Notes: generated by a model from the letters alone, not told the origin. A DNA stretch of 6,495 nucleotides from Pseudomonadota bacterium (GCA_023399635.1 JAEWOP010000253.1:1-6495); one strand, 5' to 3'. Shown: positions 1-6,279, numbered from the stretch's first letter. Numbers and translations are program-made.

Positions 1-2
1 AT

Positions 3-272
3 GCAGCACACGGCGGTCATACGGCACCGCGTGCGGATTCTGCAGGAAATCACGCAACACCTGGACATGACGCTGGTGGACATGACGTAGTTGGACATGG
101 CGCGGGCCATTCGGATCATGGTGCCCTTGCTTCATCCACACCGATCTCAGCAGAGATGGACCTGTTCGTCACGCCGCCGGCCCCCGGCACCTACGCGCTA
201 TGGATCGAATTCATGGGAGGCGGAGAGGTTCAAACCATCCCATTCAAGCTGGAAGTCCCGCCCAAGAACTAA
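3..272 (+). CDS. 3' part of a His/Gly-rich secreted-type protein (partial, function unknown)
   Basis: This is an open frame that enters from the left edge and ends at TAA 270-272, giving the last 89 residues. The first 40 visible residues are low in complexity and rich in His, Gly, Ala and Asp. Eight histidines lie at visible residues 3, 6, 17, 22, 27, 32, 36 and 39, several as GH or HD pairs, a composition typical of metal-binding linkers. The last ~45 residues look like a small beta-sandwich end, with PGTYALWIEF followed by an alternating hydrophobic stretch ending KLEVPPKN. That resembles the C-terminal end of the CopD protein downstream (PGTWAVEIEV, near 2375-2405). It lies 23 bases before the YcnI-type gene, so the two are probably co-transcribed. 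I do not recognise the family. A periplasmic copper-binding or copper-sensing role is inferred from composition and neighbours only. The reading frame is well supported because it stays open and meaningful up to the next gene's ribosome binding site. Confidence 0.6.
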   Translation, partial: AAHGGHTAPRADSAGNHATPGHDAGGHDVVGHGAGHSDHGALASSTPISAEMDLFVTPPAPGTYALWIEFMGGGEVQTIPFKLEVPPKN

Positions 273-285
273 GCACACTTCTGAT

Positions 286-290
286 GGAGG
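286..290 (+). promoter_or_regulatory. Shine-Dalgarno GGAGG for the DUF1775 gene
   Basis: GGAGG lies 5 bases before the ATG at 296 and fixes that start. An in-frame ATG at 284 overlaps this site and has no ribosome binding site of its own. The longer in-frame extension back to 200 would put charged residues ahead of an otherwise clean signal peptide. Confidence 0.75.
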
Positions 291-295
291 AAATC

Positions 296-820
296 ATGAA
301 GGCTACTTCGGTCGCAGCTGCGGTTTCAGCTCTCGCCCTTACGCTTTCGTCTGGTGCCCAGGCTCATATCGTCCTGCAGGAAAAACAAGCTCAGGCGGGA
401 GCGACCTACCGGGCGGTTCTCGTAGTTGGCCATGGGTGCGGTGGGGAAGCGACGACAAGCATCCGCGTTCGTATCCCAGAGGGGTTTTACAACGTAAAAC
501 CAATGCAGAAGGCTGGGTGGAAGATCGACACCGTCATTGGAGAATATGACAAGCCCTATTCCAGCCATGGAAACGAGCTCACGGAAGGGGTCAAGGAAAT
601 CAGCTGGAGCGGGGGAAGCCTGCCGGATGACTTCTTCGATGAGTTCGCCTTCAGAGGAACCTTTGACTCGGACGCAAAAGAAGGCACCAGGATCTTCTTC
701 CCCGTTATCCAATCCTGTGGCGACACCGAAGATGCGTGGATCGACCAGTCCGGCGATCACGACGTCGAATTCCCGGCACCCTTCGTAACGCTTGGCCCGC
801 CGGCGGAACATGCCCACTGA
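296..820 (+). CDS. DUF1775 / YcnI-type periplasmic copper-binding protein
   Basis: The product has 174 residues. It begins with a clear signal peptide (residues 1-23, hydrophobic core AAAVSALALTL, cleavage after AQA), so the mature protein would start with His24 in HIVLQEK. In the YcnI/DUF1775 family the N-terminal histidine is a Cu(II) ligand of a mono-histidine brace, and this sequence keeps that feature. Other family-like marks are GHGCGG (residues 45-50), the IPEGF segment (60-64), GW at 74-75, SWSGG (103-107), and a second cysteine at 141 in SCGDTE that could pair with Cys48. The C-terminus ends in EHAH, adding two histidines. It sits 9 bases before the CopC-type frame, matching the known linkage of YcnI with YcnJ-like CopC-CopD proteins. 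The likely role is periplasmic copper binding or delivery. The family call is confident; the exact function is inferred. No copper-responsive operator is visible in the 23-base gap upstream. Confidence 0.9.
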   Translation: MKATSVAAAVSALALTLSSGAQAHIVLQEKQAQAGATYRAVLVVGHGCGGEATTSIRVRIPEGFYNVKPMQKAGWKIDTVIGEYDKPYSSHGNELTEGVKEISWSGGSLPDDFFDEFAFRGTFDSDAKEGTRIFFPVIQSCGDTEDAWIDQSGDHDVEFPAPFVTLGPPAEHAH

Positions 821-829
821 TCAACGGGC

Positions 830-1156
830 ATGACGTTTTCCACGAGATGGCCAGATGTTATGGCTGCCACCAGGCACCTGTTCTTGGTGTTGGCGGCAGC
901 CATAGCAATTTGGGGCGCTGGGGTTGAGCGAGCATATTCCCATGCGACGCTAGTCGCCTCAACGCCTGCCGACGGCGAAGTGCTCGACAAGCCGCCGTCG
1001 ACAATCTCGTTGCACTTCAATGAACCTGTCTCGCTCCTTGCGTCTGCGCTTGTCCATCCGACCGGCGAGACCGTCGCACTGCAGCGCTCTCAGGCAGCTG
1101 GGGAGGTTGTTACGATAGAACTGCCCTCCGGCTTGAAGGCGGGAGCTATGCCGTAA
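830..1156 (+). CDS. CopC-type copper-binding domain, N-terminal fragment of a split CopC-CopD protein
   Basis: This frame encodes 108 residues. A signal peptide or signal anchor (hydrophobic run LFLVLAAAIAIWGAG, residues 17-31) is followed by a likely cleavage after AYS and a mature start at His38: HATLVASTPADGEVL. That His-Ala start and the later LHFNEPV (residues 61-67) are hallmarks of CopC, whose N-terminal His binds Cu(II). The frame then closes with an unnatural end, GLKAGAMP and stop. The overlapping +1 frame continues exactly as CopC should (GSYAVSWRVVSDDGHPIA), so the fragment lacks the Asp-Gly-His ligand motif. The start is uncertain: ATG 830 and ATG 860 are both in frame, neither has a strong Shine-Dalgarno, and ATG 860 gives a more compact signal peptide. 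On its own this fragment would probably not fold into a working copper site. Confidence 0.7.
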   Translation: MTFSTRWPDVMAATRHLFLVLAAAIAIWGAGVERAYSHATLVASTPADGEVLDKPPSTISLHFNEPVSLLASALVHPTGETVALQRSQAAGEVVTIELPSGLKAGAMP

Positions 1157-1164
1157 GCTGGCGC

Positions 1165-2460
1165 GTGGTTTCCGACGACGGCCACCCGATAGCGGCGACA
1201 ACTTTCTTCGCGATCGGCAAGCCAACCGGAACAGCACAGACCATACAGTCAAACGAGCACCGCGCCGTCGCCTTCTCGATTTGGTTGATGCGGCTTGTGT
1301 TGTTGGGAAGCCTCGTGTTCGGCGTCGGAGGAGCGGCGTTCCGTATTCTGGCGAAGCAACTTCCTCGCGGCGGGGCAATTTGGGTGCGCATAGCGCTGGG
1401 ATCTGGTCTGTTAGCCGCGCCTCTGGTAGTGGGACTGCAAGGCCTTGACCTTCTGGGGCTCGGCCTTCCGGCTCTCTTTAACGTTGAGACCTGGCTCTCC
1501 GGATTGCGCAGCCCGTTCGCAACCACCGCAATCGTCTCGGCCTGCTCCATGGCGAGCGCACTCCTTGCTCTGGAGGCCCGCGGCAATAGGCTCAGCGTCC
1601 TGGCCAACGTCGTTGCTCTGACGCTCCTGGGTTTTTGTGTTTGCTTCAGTGGACACGCAAGCGTGGCCGAACCGCGTTGGCTCGCCGCGACTGCACTATT
1701 CGTTCATGTAATTACCGTCACTTGGTGGATCGGAGCACTGGTCCCACTGGTGCTCCTCCTGAGACTTGCGCGCCGGGAGGCAACTCCGAGCCTCATCAAC
1801 TTCTCGCGCTCTATTCCTTATGCCGTCCTTCCGCTTCTTGTTTCCGGAACGGTACTCGCCGTTCTGCAACTCGGCACTCCGGGGCCAAGCTGGTGGTCGC
1901 CTTACGGGTTGATCTTCGCCTGCAAGCTTGCACTGGTTGTTATTCTATTTGGTGTTGCCAGTTGGAACAGGTGGATTCTGACGGCCCCGGCCGCCGCAGG
2001 TAGACCGAAGGCACTGTCGCAGATGCGCAGAGGCATCGCCCTCGAGCTGGTCCTCGCCGTGATCATCCTAGTTCTGGTGTCCGCTTGGCGCTTCACGCCA
2101 CCGCCACGCGCGCTTGCTCATCAGCCGACCACGGGTATGGAACTGCTGTTGCAGGGTCCCTCGCTTGCGGCCGAAGTCACCATAGAAGATCCCCGAGCGG
2201 GAACCTCCGACATCTCGGTCAGGCTCATATCGTCCGCCCCGTCGTCCATGGAGGCACGTTCGGTAAAACTTCTGATGACGCCTCCGGGGACAGCACTTGC
2301 TCCTGTCGTGCGGGCGGCAGGTTTCGCTGGATCCGGCACATGGGTAGCAAGGCAGGTGCCATTCCCGGTCCCAGGGACATGGGCCGTCGAAATTGAAGTT
2401 CGCGTGTCTGACTTCGACCTCGTGAAGCTCAAGGGAACACTGGAGATCGAGCGACGATAG
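1165..2460 (+). CDS. CopD-type copper transport membrane protein with C-terminal beta domain (C-terminal part of split YcnJ-like protein)
   Basis: This frame gives 431 residues from GTG 1165, but the protein-like reading begins earlier, at 1141, as the end of a CopC domain (SDDGHPIAATTFFAIG). About eight membrane segments follow, near residues 35-56, 74-94, 115-137, 145-162, 172-199, 218-235, 247-265 and 291-308. SGHAS and HVITVTWWIGAL carry the conserved His and Trp residues of the CopD fold. After ALAHQ the last ~110 residues form a soluble beta-rich tail ending PVPGTWAVEIEV...GTLEIERR, in the position of the YtkA-like domain of YcnJ proteins. The family is implicated in copper uptake across the inner membrane. 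GTG 1165 is not a convincing independent start: it lies inside the CopC domain with no ribosome binding site or signal sequence. The gene is therefore better read as the second half of the frameshifted fusion. It ends 156 bases before the preferred ccoN start. Confidence 0.8.
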   Translation: MVSDDGHPIAATTFFAIGKPTGTAQTIQSNEHRAVAFSIWLMRLVLLGSLVFGVGGAAFRILAKQLPRGGAIWVRIALGSGLLAAPLVVGLQGLDLLGLGLPALFNVETWLSGLRSPFATTAIVSACSMASALLALEARGNRLSVLANVVALTLLGFCVCFSGHASVAEPRWLAATALFVHVITVTWWIGALVPLVLLLRLARREATPSLINFSRSIPYAVLPLLVSGTVLAVLQLGTPGPSWWSPYGLIFACKLALVVILFGVASWNRWILTAPAAAGRPKALSQMRRGIALELVLAVIILVLVSAWRFTPPPRALAHQPTTGMELLLQGPSLAAEVTIEDPRAGTSDISVRLISSAPSSMEARSVKLLMTPPGTALAPVVRAAGFAGSGTWVARQVPFPVPGTWAVEIEVRVSDFDLVKLKGTLEIERR

Positions 2461-2604
2461 TCATCATCGTTCTTGCTTCACTTCGGGCAGACTGCCTGGC
2501 AGGAGCAAGAGGGCTTGGAAAGAATGGGCTTAAATAACTTGCCCCTCCCGGCTCGGGTGCTATGTCAGAAAGGCGAACGTTCGTTTCAGCCGCTTCGAAA
2601 TGAT

Positions 2605-2609
2605 GGAGG
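2605..2609 (+). promoter_or_regulatory. Shine-Dalgarno GGAGG that selects the TTG start of ccoN
   Basis: GGAGG (inside GGAGGAG) sits 7 bases before the in-frame TTG at 2617. No other in-frame start upstream has a comparable site. The ATG at 2524 has only GGAAAGA in front and would add 31 residues with no resemblance to CcoN. Confidence 0.65.
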
Positions 2610-2616
2610 AGATGTT

Positions 2617-4263
2617 TTGGTCGCCAACTTGACTTCAGGGGAGAGACAGCTCGCCGCCGTCGTCCTGACCGCACTAGCAATCCTCGGTATAGCCATGGCC
2701 GCCGCCGGTCGCGCCGACCCACTGGGCGTGCATGGACTGATCGTCTTCCTTTACAGCGGGGCGCTTCTGGTCCTCGTGATTTCATATTTCTTCGAACGCG
2801 AGCCAGGCGCTGAACGACTCACCCGGTTCTACGACGACCCCATAAAGGTCGGCGTGGTCATGACGATGATATGGGCGGTCATCGGGATGTTCTTCGGCGT
2901 ATGGGCGGCCGCACAACTTGCTTGGCCATCTCTGAACTTCGATACCGCCTGGACCAGTTTTGGAAGAATCAGGCCCGCGCATACTACGGGCGTGATCTTC
3001 GGGTTCGGCGGCAATGCCTTGATTGCTACATCCTTCCATGTTGTCCAGCGCACATCGCGGGCAAGGCTCGCTGACCAGTTCAGCCCGTGGTTTGTTATCT
3101 TCGGCTTTAACCTCTTCTGCATCCTAGCCGTCACCGGCTACCTCATGGGCCTCACCCAGTCCAAGGAGTATGCCGAGGCGGAGTGGTATGCGGATATCTG
3201 GCTGGTGGTGGTCTGGGTCACCTACTTCATCCTGTACATCCGCACTCTGGCACGGCGCAAGGAACCGCACATCTACGTGGCCAACTGGTACTACATGGCC
3301 TTCATCCTTGTTGTCGCGATGCTTCACATCGTCAACAACATAGCCATCCCTATCTCCTTCAGCCAAGCCAAGAGCTATACGGTATGGGCGGGCGTGCAGG
3401 ATGCGATGGTCCAGTGGTGGTATGGACACAACGCAGTCGCCTTCTTCCTCACAGCAGGGTTCCTGGCGATGCTGTACTACTACCTTCCGAAGCGTGCGGA
3501 TCGGCCGATTTTCTCCTACCGGCTTTCCATCCTTAGCTTCTGGGGTATCACGTTCTTCTATATGTGGGCGGGATCCCACCATCTGCATTACACAGCCCTG
3601 CCCCACTGGGTCCAAAATCTCGGCATGACGTTCTCTGTCATGTTGCTGGTCCCGTCATGGGCCTCCGCCGGCAACGCGCTTCTGACCCTGAACGGGGCAT
3701 GGCACAAGGTTCGTGACGATGCCACTCTCCGCTTCATTTTCGTGGCGGCGATCTTTTACGGCCTCTCTACATTCGAGGGATCGTTCATGGCGATCAGGCC
3801 GGTGAATTCCCTGTCGCACTACACCGACTGGACAGTTGGCCATGTCCATGCGGGAGCACTTGGCTGGGTTGCGATGATTACTTTTGGCTCGCTTTACACG
3901 CTGGTCCCGGGGATTTGGAAGCGGGAACGCATGTACTCGGCTCGGCTTGTTGAAGTCCACTTCTGGCTCGCGCTCGCCGGGACCCTGATCTACGTCTTTG
4001 CGATGTGGAATTCCGGGATCATCCAGGGCCTGATGTGGCGGACCTATACAGAACAGAACACGCTTGCGTATTCCTTCATCGACTCGCTGGTGGCGATGTA
4101 TCCCTACTACATCTCTCGAACGGTCGGAGGTCTGCTCTTCCTGATCGGCGCCTTGGTCGCTTGCTATAATATCTGGATGACGGCACGGGGCGCGCCTGTG
4201 CTTAAGGCGGAGGATGATGTGCTGGTGGTGAACCCAAACGCTCCCGCAAGCCCGGCGGAGTAG
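2617..4263 (+). CDS. ccoN: cbb3-type cytochrome c oxidase subunit I (CcoN/FixN)
   Basis: This is the catalytic subunit of the high-affinity proton-pumping oxidase, reducing O2 to water at a haem b3-CuB centre in the inner membrane. From TTG 2617 it has 548 residues, the normal size. The visible ligands are His122 in RPAHTTGVIFGFGGN and His411 in GHVHAG for low-spin haem b; His409 for haem b3; and His271 (WYGHN) with His321 and His322 (AGSHHLHYT) for CuB. Tyr315 is placed to be the His-cross-linked tyrosine. Glu387 in STFEGSF and the NSLSHYTDW block are family signatures. At least twelve hydrophobic segments run through the chain. One small oddity is Ser320 in AGSHH, where Pro is the residue I usually expect. 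Upstream frames starting at 2473 or ATG 2524 are open but give a non-conserved leader. It is the first gene of ccoNOQP, 4 bases before ccoO. I see no FNR/FixK box in 2461-2616. Confidence 0.96.
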   Translation: MVANLTSGERQLAAVVLTALAILGIAMAAAGRADPLGVHGLIVFLYSGALLVLVISYFFEREPGAERLTRFYDDPIKVGVVMTMIWAVIGMFFGVWAAAQLAWPSLNFDTAWTSFGRIRPAHTTGVIFGFGGNALIATSFHVVQRTSRARLADQFSPWFVIFGFNLFCILAVTGYLMGLTQSKEYAEAEWYADIWLVVVWVTYFILYIRTLARRKEPHIYVANWYYMAFILVVAMLHIVNNIAIPISFSQAKSYTVWAGVQDAMVQWWYGHNAVAFFLTAGFLAMLYYYLPKRADRPIFSYRLSILSFWGITFFYMWAGSHHLHYTALPHWVQNLGMTFSVMLLVPSWASAGNALLTLNGAWHKVRDDATLRFIFVAAIFYGLSTFEGSFMAIRPVNSLSHYTDWTVGHVHAGALGWVAMITFGSLYTLVPGIWKRERMYSARLVEVHFWLALAGTLIYVFAMWNSGIIQGLMWRTYTEQNTLAYSFIDSLVAMYPYYISRTVGGLLFLIGALVACYNIWMTARGAPVLKAEDDVLVVNPNAPASPAE

Positions 4264-4267
4264 GCTG

Positions 4268-5020
4268 ATGAGAGAACTCTTTCACAGAAAGCTTGAGCGG
4301 ACGGCAATGGGCTTCGTCTTCGCGATCATCGCCGCTGCCAGCGTCGGCGGCATTGTGGAGATCGCTCCGCTGTTCACGATAGACGACACTGTCGAAAACG
4401 TGGAGGACATGCGGCTCTACACCCCTCTGGAGCTTGCCGGGAGAAACATCTACATCCGCGAAGGGTGCTATGCCTGTCACAGCCAGATGATCCGTACGCT
4501 TCGCGACGACGTGGAACGCTATGGCCCGTACTCCCTCGCTGTTGAATCGAAGTATGATCGCCCTATGCTCTGGGGATCGAAGCGGACGGGTCCCGACCTC
4601 GCCCGTGTGGGAGGCAAGTACTCCGATTTCTGGCATGTCGCGCACCTGACAAACCCGCGCGACGTGGTTCCCCAGTCGAACATGCCCGCTTATTCCTGGC
4701 TCGCCCGGAACGATTTGCGCACGAACGACCTTCACCTTCATCTCAAGGCACAGCAAACCCTGGGTGTTCCTTATACGGATGACATGGTGGTCAACGCGGC
4801 ACGGGATGCCTTGGGACAGGCTTCGCCTGATTCCGATCAGGCTTCCGGTGTAACCGAGCGATATGGTGAGAAGACGCAAGTCAGCACATTCGACGGCGTC
4901 ACCACACGCCTTACCGAAATGGATGCGCTGGTGGCTTACCTCCAGGTGCTCGGACGGCTGACCGATGCTGCCTATCAGGGTACGGCCGCGACCGAAGATC
5001 CTCCGGACCCGAACAACTAG
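4268..5020 (+). CDS. ccoO: cbb3-type cytochrome c oxidase mono-haem subunit II (CcoO/FixO)
   Basis: This is a membrane-anchored c-type cytochrome that passes electrons from CcoP or a soluble cytochrome c to CcoN. It has 250 residues. A short cytoplasmic N-terminus (MRELFHRKLER) precedes one membrane anchor (about residues 13-32), which leads into a periplasmic domain. The single haem c site is CYACH (Cys67, Cys70, His71) within REGCYACHSQMIRTL. The distal ligand is most likely Met139 in SNMPAYSWL. YTPLELAGRNIYI, ERYGPYSLA, LWGSKRTGPDLARVGGKYS and MDALVAYLQVLG are all standard CcoO blocks. The length is full and the C-terminus is Pro/Asp/Asn-rich. GGAG at 4257-4260, inside the last codons of ccoN, serves as ribosome binding site for ATG 4268. 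The 4-base gap to ccoN suggests translational coupling and balanced subunit production. Confidence 0.97.
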   Translation: MRELFHRKLERTAMGFVFAIIAAASVGGIVEIAPLFTIDDTVENVEDMRLYTPLELAGRNIYIREGCYACHSQMIRTLRDDVERYGPYSLAVESKYDRPMLWGSKRTGPDLARVGGKYSDFWHVAHLTNPRDVVPQSNMPAYSWLARNDLRTNDLHLHLKAQQTLGVPYTDDMVVNAARDALGQASPDSDQASGVTERYGEKTQVSTFDGVTTRLTEMDALVAYLQVLGRLTDAAYQGTAATEDPPDPNN

Positions 5021-5035
5021 GCCAAGGAGAGTGAC

Positions 5036-5206
5036 ATGGACCTTAGCCACGAAACACTTGTCGCCTTTTCCAAGAGCTGGGGCTTGTTTTACCTGATCGC
5101 GTTTTCCGTAGGAGTGCTGATCTACACGTTCTGGCCCTCGAACAAGCGGCGTTTCGATCGGGCCAAGAAGGACATTCTCGACAAGGACGACAGGCCATGG
5201 ACGTAG
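5036..5206 (+). CDS. ccoQ: cbb3-type cytochrome oxidase small subunit (CcoQ/FixQ)
   Basis: This 56-residue protein has one membrane segment (about residues 15-33, GLFYLIAFSVGVLIYTFWP). A basic/acidic cytoplasmic tail follows (NKRRFDRAKKDILDKDDRPWT). The layout FSKSWGLFYL...FWPSNKRRFD...IL.KDDRPW is typical of CcoQ, which stabilises the CcoP-CcoNO complex in studied species. AAGGAG at 5024-5029 lies 6 bases before the ATG. The gene starts 15 bases after ccoO and its last 10 bases overlap the start of ccoP, the usual place and arrangement. All expected features are present and nothing is missing. Confidence 0.95.
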   Translation: MDLSHETLVAFSKSWGLFYLIAFSVGVLIYTFWPSNKRRFDRAKKDILDKDDRPWT

Positions 5207-6078
5207 AAGAGATCGACCCCGTCAGCGGCAGGAAGACGACCGGCCACGAATGGAACGGCATCAAGGAACTAGACACTCCAGTGCCTCGCGGCGTTCTGAT
5301 TTTCCTGGTGGTGACGCATCTTTTCGCACTCCTCTGGTGGGTGCTCATGCCCACCTGGCCGATTGGCACGACCTATACGAAGGGGGTACTGGGCACCGAC
5401 CAGCACAAGGAAGTCGAGCAGAAGATAACTGAGGCTCAGGTATCCCGCGCAGGATGGACCGACGCGATCGAGAGCAAGAGCTTTGACGAGATCATCACGG
5501 ACCAGAACCTGATGGAATATGTCAGGGCGTCAGGCAGACAGCTGTTTGGCGATAACTGCGCAGTATGTCACGGAACCGACGGCACAGGCCGCTTCAACTA
5601 CCCCGATCTCACGGATGATGACTGGCTCTGGGGCGGTGGTCCCGAAAACATCGCGGAGACGCTGAGGGTCGGTATCAACTCGCCTCATGGAGAAAGTCGC
5701 ATGGCCGAGATGCCGGCGTTTGGGCGGGACCAGATGCTTGAGCGCACCGAGGTGCGTAACGTGGCGCTCTATGTTCATTCCTTGAGCAACCCAGACGCTT
5801 CGACTCCCGACAAGGCGGAGTCCCTACAGGCGGGCCGTGAAACCTTCCTGGCAAACTGCGCGGCTTGTCACGGAGAAGATGCCAAGGGAAGCCAGGATAT
5901 GGGGGCGCCAAATCTCACGGATGACTACTGGGTGTATGGGGGCGACATGCAAACGCTCATCACCTCGATCCATGGAGGCCGTAAGGGTCATATGCCCACG
6001 TGGGATGAACGTTTAACGCCAGCAGAGATCAAGATTTTGGCGCTCTACGTCAACGATCTTGGGGTCGAAAAACCATGA
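5197..6078 (+). CDS. ccoP: cbb3-type cytochrome c oxidase di-haem subunit III (CcoP/FixP)
   Basis: This is the electron-entry subunit, a membrane-anchored di-haem cytochrome c of 293 residues. The N-terminal FixP block (TTGHEWNGIKELDTPVPR, residues 14-31) is followed by one or two close hydrophobic segments (about 32-54, WWVLMPTWP), then two cytochrome c domains. The haem sites are CAVCH (121-125) and CAACH (221-225). The probable distal ligands are Met172 in AEMPAFG and Met266 in GHMPTWD. The domains repeat each other: PDLTDDDWLWGG in the first and PNLTDDYWVYGG in the second, and the DNA shares aatctcacggatga-like bases at these points. The ATG overlaps ccoQ by 10 bases, and the ribosome binding site inside ccoQ is weak, so translation probably depends on coupling. 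The stop overlaps the next small gene (ATGA). Length and order of domains are normal. Confidence 0.97.
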   Translation: MDVEEIDPVSGRKTTGHEWNGIKELDTPVPRGVLIFLVVTHLFALLWWVLMPTWPIGTTYTKGVLGTDQHKEVEQKITEAQVSRAGWTDAIESKSFDEIITDQNLMEYVRASGRQLFGDNCAVCHGTDGTGRFNYPDLTDDDWLWGGGPENIAETLRVGINSPHGESRMAEMPAFGRDQMLERTEVRNVALYVHSLSNPDASTPDKAESLQAGRETFLANCAACHGEDAKGSQDMGAPNLTDDYWVYGGDMQTLITSIHGGRKGHMPTWDERLTPAEIKILALYVNDLGVEKP

Positions 6079-6254
6079 CGCGATCCGCGCACTGGTCGAT
6101 TTGGACGACAATCGGCATCGCATTGGCAGCGTTTATTCTCGCCAATGTCCATTTCATCTACGTTGCCTTTGAAAGCGATCCGGGCTGCGTCGAACATCTG
6201 AAAGCCGAAGGCGTCTTGCCCGGTCAGTACCGGGCAGCGAAATCCTCATGTTGA
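6075..6254 (+). CDS. 59-residue single-TM protein with two periplasmic cysteines, coupled to ccoP (unknown function)
   Basis: The ATG at 6075 overlaps the ccoP stop as ATGA, and the frame runs to TGA 6252-6254. The product begins MTRSAHWSIWTT and has one hydrophobic segment (about residues 10-32, ending ANVHFIYVAF). A ~27-residue tail follows, DPGCVEHLKAEGVLPGQYRA, then AKSSC. With an Arg near the N-terminus the tail should face the periplasm. It holds Cys38 and Cys59, the latter being the final residue, plus His41, which could form a disulfide or a metal site. It is not CcoQ, which is present upstream, nor the Cys-poor CcoS or the longer CcoH/FixH. I do not place it in a named family. The overlap with ccoP, the coherent membrane-protein composition and the following gene with its own ribosome binding site make it a real gene. 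A role in cbb3 assembly or copper insertion is only an inference from position. Confidence 0.75.
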   Translation: MTRSAHWSIWTTIGIALAAFILANVHFIYVAFESDPGCVEHLKAEGVLPGQYRAAKSSC

Positions 6255-6279
6255 TCGCGTCGCGGCAAGGAGGCCAAGG

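Larger units (their letters stand above)
830..2460 (+). pseudogene. Frameshifted ycnJ-like CopC-CopD fusion (whole locus)
   Basis: The two preceding frames are one gene. Adding a single G to the GGG run at 1141-1143, or re-reading one base there, joins GLKA to GSYAVSWRVVSDDGHP without a gap. The result is a continuous protein of about 543 residues with signal peptide, CopC domain, eight-TM CopD domain and C-terminal beta domain, close in size to characterised YcnJ proteins as I remember them. The break is one missing base in a G-rich stretch. It could be a true mutation, a homopolymer sequencing error or, less likely, a translational frameshift. Nothing else in the locus looks degraded, which favours a recent event or an error. 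Confidence 0.7.

Noticed and set aside
1..90. Short frame starting with ATG at base 1 (29 codons)
   Set aside because: The overlapping frame from base 3 continues to a sensible C-terminus. This one is just the window edge read in another frame.
91..549. 152-residue open frame overlapping the His-rich end and the DUF1775 gene
   Set aside because: It is rich in Arg, Ser, Trp and Pro, has no domain character and shares its DNA with two well-supported frames. It is a shadow frame.
820..828. TGATCAA as a possible FNR half-site before the CopC frame
   Set aside because: No partner TTGAT half-site lies at the correct distance, and the match overlaps the end of the DUF1775 gene.
2515..2540. TTGGAA and TAAATA as a sigma70-like promoter before ccoN
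   Set aside because: The spacing is about 11 bases, too short for -35/-10 elements.
2547..2557. Small hairpin CCCG-GCT-CGGG between copD and ccoN
   Set aside because: It has only four base pairs and no T-run afterwards, so it is not a credible terminator or operator.
4202..5050. 282-residue open frame on the minus strand opposite ccoO
   Set aside because: It lies opposite a textbook CcoO with an intact haem motif. The composition is that of an antisense shadow in GC-rich DNA, and there is no suitable ribosome binding site or neighbour.
5606..5930. Repeated aatctcacggatga-like DNA inside ccoP as a possible mobile or direct repeat
   Set aside because: It is explained by the two homologous cytochrome c domains of CcoP (DLTDDDW and NLTDDYW), a feature of the family.
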